Source: Anagrus nilaparvatae
Taxonomy: Eukaryota > Arthropoda > Insecta > Hymenoptera > Mymaridae
Assembly: GCA_022575985.1 (NCBI GenBank)
Contig: JAKSXM010000014.1
Coordinates: forward strand, 21,204,001 to 21,268,000
DNA: 64,000 bases
Direction of reading: 5' to 3'
Part shown: piece after piece, positions 12,763 through 24,310 of the stretch
Layout of the letters: each line of letters starts with the position of its first letter
Numbering within the stretch: position 1 is the stretch's first letter
The notes under the pieces: generated by a model
Told to the model about the DNA's origin: nothing
Databases searched by the model: none
What the model saw: the letters and a program-made list of their open reading frames with translations, nothing else
Made by a program: the position numbers and the translations under genes

Positions 12763-14462
12763 ATAGTGCTAATCACTTGGCAGCGTTTTTTTTGAAAATT
12801 CACAATTTTATTCTCAAAAATATAATGAAATATCAATTTTTGCATAATATTTTTATTGAAAATTGGCAAAACATTCAATTAAATAAAAAATATAAATATT
12901 ACGTAATGCACTCATGTTATTCATAAATAAATATTTATAAAGACAAAGAATCATTTCTATTATTAATATTAAATGTTATATTGTTCTTTTTTAATATATT
13001 CGAATGTATTCTAATGTCTAATAGAAAAAAAAAAAGGAAAAAGAAAAAATGACGTACATAATACACGAGAGACAGTTATAATGTAATCTTAACAAACTGA
13101 ATAAACACATGATTCGCGTGTTGAAGAAAAGCTATACGGAAATCAAAAAATTTGAAGAATATAAAATAAAAGTCTAAAGAAAAATCCTTTAAAAGCAATT
13201 GTAACATATATTAATATTAATATAAGAATTAGAAAAAATTAATAAGCTAGCTACCATAGAAATGATTTTCGTGTGAACATGACCTTACATCTTTTTGCTT
13301 ACATTATAAATATCGTTTGTTCATTTTTTTTTTCTTCTTTTGCTATATTTATGTGTACCGCTAAATGGTTCCATATATGCGTGTACTCAACGTTTTCATC
13401 GCATTAAAGAATCTCAAGCGATTGTGGAATTCCCGTGAAAAAAAATTTACTAAACAAAACATATATATGTATCCTTCTTTGGGATGCACTTTTCTGTTGG
13501 CTTTTTTTTTTAAAAAATTAATGGATTCAAGAAAGATCAACGAATTGAAAAAAAAAAGAGTTAAGTGTTTTTTATTACGCGTTTATCGTGACAGATTTCC
13601 GGAGAAAAGAAAAATATTTATACTATAAAAGAAGAATCAATCAAGGAAGTGTTTTTTTTTTTATTTTGAAATGAGATATCGTATTACAAGATATATCTTA
13701 TGCAAAATTTTTATATCAGTAATGTTTATCTTTCACGGTTCAAGATCTTAAAAAATAAGACTTTGAAGCAAAAAAAAATTTTTTTTCTAATTACTAAATT
13801 TTTTTCAATTTTATCTTTTATAATTAAAAAAATATTTTTCGTGACAGTAGTCTAAAAAAATATGTTATTAAAAAAAAAAAGTAAATATTATGAAATTATT
13901 AGAGACATTGGCCCCGTTCCATGACCCTATTTAAAATTTAAGATGGCATACTAAAATATAAAGATTTTTCAATGCCATGGTTTTATATATAATAGAAAAA
14001 TTTTCTTTGAGATACACTTGAAAAGATTCAGAGAATATTTATGTCAGATCAGATCAGACAAAAGACATTATATCTGATCAGATAAAATTTATTTTTCTGA
14101 TTAATCTTTAATTTTTCATAAATACACGTATTGTTTTAAAAATTTTCACTTGAATTAATTTAATATACTGGTTGTAGAAGATTTTTATAAACTTATGATT
14201 GTAAATTGTAAAATATATTTTTTCTTGTATACCTAAAATTATGTATACTGTACGTAATTGCATAATTAATGACTGAAAATTATTTTAAATTTATTATCTG
14301 ATTGATACAAAATCGAAATAATTTCTTAATGTGATTAAAAATAAAATTTCAATTAAAAAAAAATTTTTGGTTTCATTTTGTTTTTGAAAGTATGCATACA
14401 AGAATAATTAAATGAAAAAAGGCGGTTGATTACAGGTTTTTAAAAAATTTTTTAATGTATGA
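12763..14462. other. AT-rich non-genic DNA
   Basis: Nothing supportable as a gene. The 87-codon frame at 13365-13628 is Lys/Phe-rich with no recognisable motif and is probably chance. Confidence 0.55.
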
Positions 14463-15710
14463 AAAGGCTATGCCCGGATCTATATAGTGAATCGGCCCAC
14501 GAAAGATATTTAAAAACTAATTGTATTAGGTCAAAGTACACCTAAAAAAAATAGGATCCTGAAGTTTTCAGACCCCCAGATGCCTTCAGCTCTCATTGGC
14601 AGCCTATTAATGACAAAATAAAGTAAATTTTTAACGACTTTTTAGTCGTCTTTCTGATACTCCCGTGGTAAAACGATTCTGTCAAATTGATCTTGCGACC
14701 TCTCATTCAAAAGATTAGACGATATACTTTCAGATAAAATTACTTTTGAAAGTGATTTTAGTGCATCCTTTTGATTGGTAGACCATAAACCGTCCAAAAT
14801 AAATTTTTTTTCTTCTTAAATTTCAACTTTGGCTGCGATTTAAAAAAAATTAAGAGATATGCCCATTCTATTTTTTTTTTTAAATAATGAAAAATAAAAC
14901 AAATTTTCATTTGCGACCATCCGCGCTCAAAAATATTTGGAGCAACATGGTCAAATACTTAAAAAACTGAAATAATTTTTGTTTTTAATTTTGCGATTTT
15001 TCGAAAAAGGACCCCGCACAAATGAATAGGAAATGGCCGTTCGATCAAATTAGGTAAATTTTTTGTATTTTTTATATTTTATTATTCTGAAAACATGTTT
15101 CCATGGACACAAAGCTCCAAAGTCTCAACTTTGGCTGCTACGGAGCTTGAAAGCTCCATAGCTCTATTACACAGGCACACAAAAAAAAATCACGTACCAG
15201 AGGGTAGACCCCCTGGTATGGGGGTTTTTGGTGGTGCTAAAACCGAATATGGCTAAAGAAATGCAATGAAATTAGCCAATTTGCCCCCAGCGCCCCCATA
15301 AAGCCCCCCAAAGAAGTGAAAAAAATTTTTTTTCTCGAAAAATGAAAATTGAACTATATACTCATTTTTTTTGGGACGCTTATTCCAAAAATGTATACAA
15401 AAAATGTTTTTCACCAACGTTTGGCCCTGTAGACGGTACCAGTGCCCCCATTCATACCTCCCCCCAAAACGGGTAAAAATATTTTTATTACAAAAATTAA
15501 AACTTAATATGAATTCTTATATTTTTTGGGACGGTGATACCGCAAAAATAAATATTAAAAATGTTTTCTACCAATGTTTGGCCCTGTAAACCACCCCAAT
15601 GGCTGCATGCGCCCCCCCCCCCCCAAAACGAGATACAAAAATTTGTATTACAAAAACTAAAACTCAATGTGTGATGTTATGTTTTTTGAGACGCTGAAAC
15701 CAAAGATATA

Positions 15711-16282
15711 CAGAAATAAAAAGTGCAATAAAAAAAGTAAGAGAATGAAGAGAGTAAAGCATCCAGAATTAAATAAATGTGTATTAAAGTGGTTTAAGCA
15801 ACAAAGAGACAGGAATATACCAATTTCTGGACCTATAATAAAAGCAAAAGCTGAGGAATTTGCAATATCCTTATAATTAAATAATTTTAAAGCATCAACG
15901 GGATGTTTGGACACTTTTAAAAAAGATAACGAAATAATTTTTAAAAATATTTGTGGGGAAAGTGGTGAAGTGAATGTAGAAAAAGTTTCTGACTGGAAAT
16001 CTTTATTAAAAGAAATGATTTCAGATAGAGACCCAAAAAATATATTTATTAATTTTGTATTGATTATTTATAATAAATTGATTTTCTTTTATTAAACTAA
16101 ATATGTACTAGTTATTTACTGTTTAATTTTTAACATTCATATAATTCGAAATTTTTCAAATCATGAAAAACTTGCATAGTTCGAAATTTTTCGAATTATG
16201 AAAAACCTGCATAATTCGAAAACTTACATAATTCGAAACGATAACCCGGTCCCATCCATTTCGAATTATACAAGTTCCACTG
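15711..16282 (+). mobile_element. Tigger/pogo-like transposon remnant inserted in the foldback
   Basis: The insert begins with CAG at 15711 and ends with CCACTG at 16282. It is flanked on both sides by TA, the target duplication of the Tc1/mariner/pogo superfamily. Comparing the interrupted arm with the other arm gives the same limits. The right end read inward (CAGTGGAACTTGTATAATTC) has the look of pogo/Tigger termini. Just inside it are several ATAATTCGAA subterminal repeats. The left end keeps only CAG before coding sequence resumes, so its terminal repeat is lost or badly eroded. Confidence 0.75.
15727..16095 (+). pseudogene. Tigger/pogo transposase fragment (CENPB-type HTH)
   Basis: The reading frame that includes 15667-15876 and, after an in-frame TAA (15874-15876), continues in the same frame through 15907-16095 matches the Tigger/pogo family. 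It shows a CENPB-like DNA-binding helix-turn-helix (HPELNKCVLKWF, then IPISGPIIKAKAEEFA). This is followed by the linker words FKAS.GCLDTFKK, GESGEVNVEKVSDWKSLL and DPKNIF. In the intact family the last is followed by the N(A/V)DETGLF block with the first catalytic Asp of the DDE/D nuclease; here the sequence drifts into AT-rich noise. The N-terminal HTH, the catalytic domain and the terminal repeat on that side are missing, and a stop interrupts the frame. It is certainly inactive. Confidence 0.8.
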
Positions 16283-17379
16283 TATATAAAAGATGTGTTT
16301 AACTAATGCTTGGTCTTCTAGGCCAACCACCTAAATGAATTAAAATATTTTTATCAGTAACATTAAAACTCATTGTGTATTCTTATGTTTTTTGAGATGA
16401 TCTAACCAAGTTAAAAAAAATTTTTTATATTCATCTTTGGTTACATAGTCTCAAAAAACATAAGAATACACATTGAGTTTGAATTTTCCTAATAAAAATA
16501 TTTTTAACCCGTTCGGGAGGGGGGGTTGGTATACTTTGCCAACCATTGGTTCAAAACATTTTTTATATTGATCTTTGGTTAGATCGTCTCAAAAACATAA
16601 GAATACACATTGAGTTTTAATGTTTTTAATAAAAATATTTTTAAAACGTTTGGGGGGGGGTGTATGGGGGAACTGGGGTAGCCTATAGGACCAAGCATTG
16701 GTTAAAAACATTATTTATATATATCTTTGGTTTTAGCGGCTCAAAAAACATAACATCACACATTGAGTTTTAGTTTTTGTAATAAAAATTATTTTACCCG
16801 TTTTGGGGGGGGGGGGTATGAATGGGGGCACTGGTGTCGTCTACAGGGCCAAACGTTGGTGAAAAACATTTTTTGTATACATTTTTGGAATAAGCGTCCC
16901 AAAAAAAATGAGTATATAGTTCAATTTTCATTTTTCGAGAAAAAAAATTTTTTTCACTTCTTTGGGGGGCTTTATGGGGGCGCTAGGGGCAAATTGGCTA
17001 ATTTCATTTCATTTCTTTAGCCATATTAGGTTTTAGCACCACCAAAAACCCCCATACCAGGGGGTCTACCCTCTGGTACGTGATTTTTTTTTGTGTGCCT
17101 GTGTAATAGAGCTATGGAGCTTTCAAGCTCCGTAGCAGCCAAAGTTGAGACTTTGGAGCTTTGTGTCCATGGAAACATGTTTTCAGAATAATAAAATATA
17201 AAAAATACAAAAAATTCACCTAATTTGATCGAACGGCCATTTCCTATTCATTTGTGCGGGTTCCTTTTTCGAAAAATCGCAAAATTAAAAACAAAAATTA
17301 TTTCAGTTTTTTAAGTATTTGACCATGTTGCCCCAAATATTTTTGAGCGCGGATGGTCGCAAATGAAAATTTGTTTTAT

Positions 17380-17710
17380 AATAATAATAATTTATTTCCA
17401 ATTCAAATAATATATACAATAATGTTACATATTATAGGCCTACAGTAGGTAATAACCTGTACATAGGAGGAATCAGTATATAATAATAAAAAATAATACT
17501 TAAAATTAATTATAATAATAAAACTAAAATTAGAAAAGGGTTAGAGCAACACATCTATAAATTAGTTAACAATATGATAAAATAGACTAGATTTTAGAAT
17601 TGATTATCCAATTTTTGATATTATATTTAGAGCTTTTTTTGTTTATATCAAGCATTTTTAGATTACTTGGTAATTGATTATATAGTTTTATTGCTTGATA
17701 GCTGTATAGC
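17380..17710 (-). mobile_element. 5'-truncated non-LTR retrotransposon (reverse transcriptase C-terminus)
   Basis: This sequence is present in the right foldback arm but absent from the left arm. The left arm gives the uninterrupted target, so the limits are good to a few bases. On the minus strand the first part encodes a frame with LYNQLPSNLKMLD...NIKNWI, the typical extreme C-terminus of a Jockey/CR1/I-type reverse transcriptase ORF. The rest is a 3' UTR ending in (TTA)n instead of poly(A), as in I-like elements. Only about 330 bp survive. It is a dead-on-arrival copy. Confidence 0.7.
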
Positions 17711-18518
17711 TTTCATTATTTAAAAAAAAAAATAGAATGGGCATATCTCTTAATTTTTTTTAAATCGCAGCCAAAGTTGAAATTTAAGAAGAAAAAAAAT
17801 TTATTTTGGACGGTTTATGGTCTACCAATCAAAAGGATGCACTAAAATCACTTTCAAAAGTAATTTTATCTGAAAGTATATCGTCTAATCTTTTGAATGA
17901 GAGGTCGCAAGATCAATTTGACAGAATCGTTTTACCACGGGAGTATCAGAAAGACGACTAAAAAGTCGTTAAAAATTTACTTTTTTTTTGTCATTAATAG
18001 GCTGCCAATGAGAGCTGAAGGCATCTGGGGGTCTAAAAACTTCATGATCCTATTTTTTTTAGGTGTACTTTGACCTAATACAATTAGTTTTTAAATATCT
18101 TTCGTGGGCCGATTCACTATATAGATCCGGGCATAGCCTTTGTAAAAACTAAATTTTTATTACTTTTATAATATATTTTTAATCCGTTAGCAAAAAATTA
18201 TAGATTTTTTTGATATATTATAAGATATACTTTTTTCATATAAAGATTATTCGTTTGGTGCAATATACATTTTCTTTCATATTGAAAATAATTTTTTTTT
18301 CTCGAAAGAGAAAAGTTTTTTGAAGACTATATATAAAAGCTGTTCTACAATATCATATCTTGAATTAAGTTTTAAACATGCGTTTCTTTTATTTTAGTTT
18401 TATAAATAATTAATTTTGTCTGTGTTTTACTGTTTTCTTTTTAAACCGTCTCTCTGCGATGAGTTCAATTTTAAGTAGAGAAAATAATTAAACGTTTTTA
18501 AGGTTTTTACCAGTTTCA

Positions 18519-18930
18519 CACCGCCGCAGTGAAATTTTTGCATTGAAAAAACTTTTTGCATTTGATTCATTTTTGTCCAAATCAAATTCTTAATCTATCA
18601 ACCTTCTTTGGACGGACCCCCGGGAGGAGCCAGTTTCCCCTTTTCGGGGGGGGGGGGTTAAATTTTTTGTTTAAAACACTACGAATCAATTATTTTCTTG
18701 GTATTAAGACAAAAAGGTGGTTAAGCATATTTTTCCAAAAAATGCATCCCTTGCCAGTTACAGACCCCAGAAATTTGATGTTATAGAAATTTAAAATAAC
18801 GTTAATCAAATTTCTAGCGGCTGTAACTGGCAAATGATGCATTTTTTTGAAAAATGTTTATCCCCCCCCCCCCCCTTTCCCAATGGTCCGTCCAAAGAAG
18901 TTTGATTCAAATGATTTCACTATGGCGGTG
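18519..18930. repeat. Smaller foldback repeat with poly-G/poly-C arms
   Basis: CACCGCCGCAGTGAAAT at 18519 pairs with the complement of ATTTCACTATGGCGGTG ending at 18930. Inside, CTTCTTTGGACGGACC (about 18603) pairs with GGTCCGTCCAAAGAAG (about 18883), a 12-G tract (about 18647-18658) with a run of Cs (about 18863-18876), and TGCATCCCTTGCCAGTTACAG with its near-complement around 18810-18842. About 60 extra bases in the left arm shift the centre. It shares with its larger neighbour the habit of homopolymeric G/C tracts but not the sequence. Confidence 0.65.
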
Positions 18931-21900
18931 GAAAAATGATAAGGTTTGTAATTATTTCTTCTACTATTTTTAAAATTTTAAAAATCGTATCATTATATAA
19001 TTAAATTTCAATTAGAGATTTATTTACTGTTTTGTAACTTAATGTTTCATTTACATAAAAATACATAATGATTATTAGTATTTGGCCATACTTAAGTATT
19101 ACCTATCTTTATTACAGAAAAAAACTACTATATTAGAGTTTATGGTTCACAGATTTATATAGTTTTAAATTTTTATTGCAAAATTGTCATTAATCGCACT
19201 ATTAAATTTGATAAGTCCATCCTCGACATTATAATATCTCATGCCATCTTCTCCTTTATTTCGAGTAACCACAAAAACTATTTTCCTATATACTATGTAT
19301 TTCCATTCTATTATTAAGCTCTCTTCCAACTGCAATTTCTACTATTATTCAAAGCATTATAATTTTATCTTGATTATAAATATTAAAGAAAAAATTTTTA
19401 TAAATAATTTAAGAAGAATATAATTAAAAAAAAGACAAGAAACATTGTTGTTCGTTGACAATAGTATGTAATAAAATGAAGCATCAATTTTCTAACTCTT
19501 AATTACAATTCAAAAAAAAAATGAGGATGTAAATATGTAAAGTGCACATATTAATTGCATATTCAATGTAATAAAATGCCTTGTGACTTTTTTAGCATTT
19601 AATTTTGTCATTGTGTCGCGCTTCACGCTTTTATCCACGTTCTTATTAAATATTATTTTTAATTTTCTCATAAGTACTTAGACACTTTGTTGTGTCTTTT
19701 TATAAAAAACAAAAGCATATTTTTGTATTATAATTTTTTCTTTCTTGCAAAAACGACAGAGTAATAAAAAGTTCACATATTATAGCGGGCTTGTTATAAT
19801 TTTATATTTATAGTTATGTGACAATGTGTGTTAAATCTAGGCTAAACCATTGAAATAATCTGTCTCATTATACTTCTTACTGATGAGTCCGTTATTGTAC
19901 GCTTAGTCGTCATCAATTGAACAAAAGGGTTATAATAACCGTTTAACTTGGTTTATTTTTTTGCGTATTAAAATTCTAACGGTCTCATTTTTATATTCAA
20001 TAAAATAATTTCATATTTTTATGAATAATCAAAAAAAATTATAATTACTACTTTGTTTTATAAAACTGTACTGTGTTTTATTTAAATGTGACAAATTAAT
20101 AAAAAATAATTAACAGTAAATTTTTTTTTGCAAAACAAATACTAAAAGCTGCATAAATTTAAAAGTATTTAGTGGTGTAATATAAATTTTATTAAATCAC
20201 AAGGAAGAGAATGTGTAACCTTGAGTAACCTTGAAATAAAAAGAAAATTTCAATAAAAAAACATTTGCGTGCATATATATATATATATGGTTGACATAAT
20301 CATTATGAAATCCTTCGCAATATAAAACGAAACAATGCCGGAAGTTGAAAAATCGCATATAAAAAAAGAAAGAAGAAAACTGCAGTATGTAATCTTATAA
20401 AAGATTATTACATAATATGTTAGGAAAAAGTGAATGAACTGAATCATAAACATCAACGTCACGTTTCATCAATATTTACACTATATATGTGTATGTCTGT
20501 GTGAGTCTGTTTTTTTTAGGTCGTTGTACCTTTTTTTTAAAAAAATGTCATCAAGTAAATATTTGAAATTTCGTATCATTCTCCGGTTTATGAAGAAGAG
20601 AGGAATTAGTCAATTAAACGACGTGGAACTTCGTAATGCTAATATATATATATATAAAAATTCTATTCAATTAAAGATATTATATTTACAAGTTTCTCAC
20701 ATTCCAACAACTCATTTTGATCAATTGAAGAAAAATTATTATATATTCCCCGGAAACGGAAAACGTGTGCAGTTTTATATATATTTTATTTACATATACG
20801 ATTGTATAAATAACAACATCGCGTGCATACCAATGAGAAATCATAATCCCATAAAAGTCTCATTTTTTTTACTACTTATTCAGAATTAACTGCTCAGTCA
20901 TTTATAAGTCAGAAAATAAAGAATGTGATGACAATGCTATATATATTAACTCCCTCTATTTATTATGTATTATATAATTTCAAATAATTACCTTTTTTCT
21001 GCTTATAAATTACTTTTTAACTTTATTATTGTATTTATAAACTTTGAGAGTAGAATGAGAAGAGGAGAAAAGCTGGAGTTTTTCGAGTTTTTTTTTTACT
21101 TGGAGGATACATTTTCTTACTATTTTTGGCTCAGATTTCAAGATTGACGAAAAATTTTTAATATTTTGAGACCAATTTTTTGGCAAAAAAAAAAGAGTAA
21201 AGAATTCAAGAGAGTGCGATCTTTAGTAAAATACTTTTCACGAGGTATCTTCTGTTTTGCGTATCCATACTATTCTTATTTCATATTATTTTAAATCATT
21301 GACCTCATCTATCATACTCAAAATTAAATCTAGTAGTTTTTGCAAATTTTTGAAAAAAAAAGAATAAAACCTTGTCAGGTTGCTATAATTGAATTTTGTA
21401 ATCTGAGACTAGATTTTTTGTACTGAAGGCAATAATATAATATCTGAATATTTAAAAATTCAAAAATTAAATTATCAGTAGCTGGGAAGCAAAAATCAAA
21501 TATTTAAGTTATTCCCATAACTATTTTTGTGCAAAATACGTCATAAAAAATAAAAATTTAATGTGAAATACGTAAATAAAATTTACACGATAATAAAATT
21601 TAATCAGCAATGAAAAAATGTAAATTAATTCGAATGAATAAAAAATTCAAAACTACTAAAACATTTAAAACCAGTGAAGTAATACAGTAGTGTAATTACA
21701 AAAATAAAAAAGAATGGTACCATGTTTCATATTAAATTCAATTACTTGTGTATACCTTGGCCTCCCCTATATATATATATCCCTTTTTAAGATTTACATT
21801 CACATAAAATAAATAATTAAATATAATAAAATTTTACAACTTACGTACCTTTTTATTATTTATTTAAAATCAATAAAAATTTTTTCTATCAAGTAATTCT

Positions 21901-24050
21901 TGCAAAAATAAAATCTAATGTATATGTTCAATTCCAGGAAATTTTAGCAGAGCTAAAATTTTGAGCTATGCTTTTTGATTTTTAGAACTCTAAAAAATAT
22001 CTCAAAACCAAATAGATTGTAAATCATGTTCGCTGTAATTTAAATTTTTCAAATTTGTCCAGAAAATTGGCCCATATTTAACTTTGATAAAAAAAAATTT
22101 TTTGTGATCTGACACTAAAACTTTTGACCACGACTATTATTTAAGTATCCAAAAATTAGCTAAAAAAAGGTTAGGGTATTTTTTTTTGCTCATAAGCAAC
22201 AATTTACGCCAATTTAGTTATGGTCAAAAAATTTAAAGTCGAAAAATGTGGACAAAAGCCAGATAGTCTGCTAGAAATAAATTTTTTTTTCCAATCATAT
22301 GCATTAATAAAAATGCGTTTGTTTTCAGAGATTTAAATTTTTTGGGACTTAGAAAATCAGTAACTGCAAAAAAAAACAAATTTAAAGCCATGCGAATGAA
22401 AAAAAGGATATAAAATGTTAAAAAAATTCTCGCAAAACTGTAACTCCTAGGACTAAAGTAGGATAATAAGAAAAAAAATTTATTTGAAATATTATCTCTG
22501 GTAGAATCACCTGGACTTGAACATATATTTCATAAAAAAACATAAACTAAAAACTATAAATATTTTATTTATGGAAATGCAATTAAATAATTATTATTTT
22601 TTATTTATCAAAAAATTATTGCATGTAAAAAGATAATTTTCATGATTATTATTTTTTTATTTTATACAAACAAAATATGGGCATAAAAAAATATATATAT
22701 TTTATAGATAAAAAAATAAAAGTACACAATAAAACCTTTTTTGTAATAATTGAACACTAACCGTAAATTTTATTCAAATACATACTTTTTTAATTAATAA
22801 AAATCTATAATTAAAATTTTAGAAAAGATATCATGTCTAGAAGATATAAAAAATTATTTTTAGCTCAAATATTCAACCTTTCTTTATTTACGTTATTTAT
22901 TGGCTCCTAATAAAGTGATTTATTATTTAAGTTATTATTTTACCATGGATAATATGGTCGCGACAGAAAATTAAATTTTAATTTTTTAATTTTTTTTTAT
23001 CATAATTTACAGAGAAAATAAATATTTTCATGTGCCAAAATTTTTTTTTCCTGTTTTAAATTTTAAAATTTACTGCTTTTGGGTTCTTTGCTGAATCACA
23101 AAAAGTGAAATCAAATTTTAAAAAATTTTTGTCCATTCTCTTCAAAATAAAAGAAATTTTTTGAAAGTAATTTGTATCTAAAAAAACATACAATACTGAT
23201 GCCTTAAAAAAATAAAAAATGACTTAAATCCTCATTAATTTTCCTGACCAAAATGACCCAAATTTTATTTTTTGAACGTCACTTCTTTCATGTTTTGGCC
23301 CGTTTTTAATGAAAGTAATTCTTTTCTGAAAAGAATTATTCATAAAGGCAGAAAATTTAAATGTTTTTCAGGTGTTGTACTTAAAATATTCATTTTTTTG
23401 TTTTTTTGGCACATAAAACGCCAAAGAATGAAATTTATTAATATGCATGATAATAAAAACTGAAACACACATGATGGTATGTAAATGAAAGAGAGAGTAT
23501 TAAAATATATGTGGTTTTTTGTGAAAAAAGTACGAGAATCGAGAGTGTAATTTGCGGCTTTTTGTTGTGGTGGTTGGTAATATTACATTAGCGAACTTTT
23601 TTTCAAGGGCGAAAATTTATAAAGAAAAAAAAAATTATCATGTAAATATGTAGAACGTATTAAATGTATTTAAGTAAAAGCATCAGAGCGAACGTTGCAG
23701 TTGTTCCGATAGTAAATCACGCAAGCCGACATTGTATTGTTATACATTTTTGTTTGAAAAAATTTCTAGATTGCGAAAGAATGCGTTAAAATTCACATTA
23801 ATTTTCAAGGTTTTTCGTCCATTTATACCCAAACTTTTTATATGCGTTTTTTATATATATTTTTTTCTTCATGGAAAAACTCATTGTTGTTCATATTCAA
23901 AGAAAACCTTATACGTGCGTTAATTAACAACAACTTATGTGCATATAAATATTAACCCAAAATCGTTAAAAAAAATGTTTTTTCTTATTTAAATTTAAAT
24001 TTTATTTGATTCTTGAACGAAAAATTACAATATTTAAAAAATATAAATGA
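18931..24050. other. AT-rich non-genic DNA
   Basis: No supportable gene. The longest frame (20524-20889, 121 codons) is Ile/Tyr/Lys-rich with no motif I recognise; a codon-bias or homology test would be needed to rescue it. A diverged repeat with words near 22300 (ATGCATTAATAAAAATGCGTTT) recurs near 25010, showing an old dispersed family. Confidence 0.5.
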
Positions 24051-24059
24051 AAAATTTTC

Positions 24060-24310
24060 TTTGTGCGCTTGAGCAGCTTTTTTTCACTCTCTCGTTTTTC
24101 TCTATTATTCTCCTTGCGCGTATCCCTTTAATTTTATACCGGAGGCTGTACCGGTTTCAGCCAATCGTACATAGTAAAAGATGCTAAACGTGAAATGTGG
24201 CGGAACTGCATGATCGATGAGACACGCTAAAATTTTCTTCTATATAGTAGTTGTGTAGTTTGTGTATAGTAAGCGATCTCGTGGCATCGAACTCACTTCT
24301 AACTTTAATA
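24060..24310. promoter_or_regulatory. Candidate promoter/5' exon island
   Basis: An island of markedly higher complexity in AT-rich DNA. It contains CGCGTATCC, CCGGAGGCTGTACCGG, TCAGCCAATCG (a CCAAT-like word), ATGATCGATGAGAC and GCGATCTCGTGGCATCGAA. A similar island with GAGCGAACGTTGCAGTTGTTCCG lies at about 23685-23730. One of these could be the distal promoter of the Serrano-like gene, whose first visible exon starts with a splice acceptor. This is inference from composition only; transcript ends are not visible. Confidence 0.25.

Larger units (their letters stand above)
14463..18141. mobile_element. Large foldback (palindromic) element with two later insertions
   Basis: The sequence from 14463 (AAAGGCTATGCCCGG) reappears as its reverse complement ending at 18141, and pairing continues inward to a centre near 16423. 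Removing the Tigger-like insertion from the left half and the non-LTR insertion from the right half leaves arms of about 1386 and 1387 bp, an excellent match. The outer part of each arm is unique sequence. The inner part consists of about four diverged tandem units of roughly 150 bp, each with a GTTTTTTGAGACG-like word, a poly-C or poly-G tract and a TTTGGCCCTGTA-like word. No intact transposase is present. Long inverted repeats built from tandem units recall the FB class of Drosophila foldback elements, but the arm sequence is not one I can name. No clear target-site duplication is visible. Confidence 0.8.

Noticed and set aside
13365..13628. 87-codon open frame
   Set aside because: Lys/Phe-rich with poly-T and poly-A derived stretches; nothing protein-like beyond base composition.
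16763..17020. 85-codon frame containing Gly- and Phe-rich sequence
   Set aside because: It lies in the right arm of the foldback and is the readout of poly-G and poly-T tracts.
19881..19920. CTGATGAGTCCG resembling a hammerhead ribozyme core
   Set aside because: The required GAAA-type segment after stem II and a matching cleavage strand are absent, so it is a chance match.
20524..20889. 121-codon open frame
   Set aside because: Composition is Ile/Tyr/Lys-rich with runs of TATATA encoding Ile-Tyr repeats, no motif and no splice context; probably chance.
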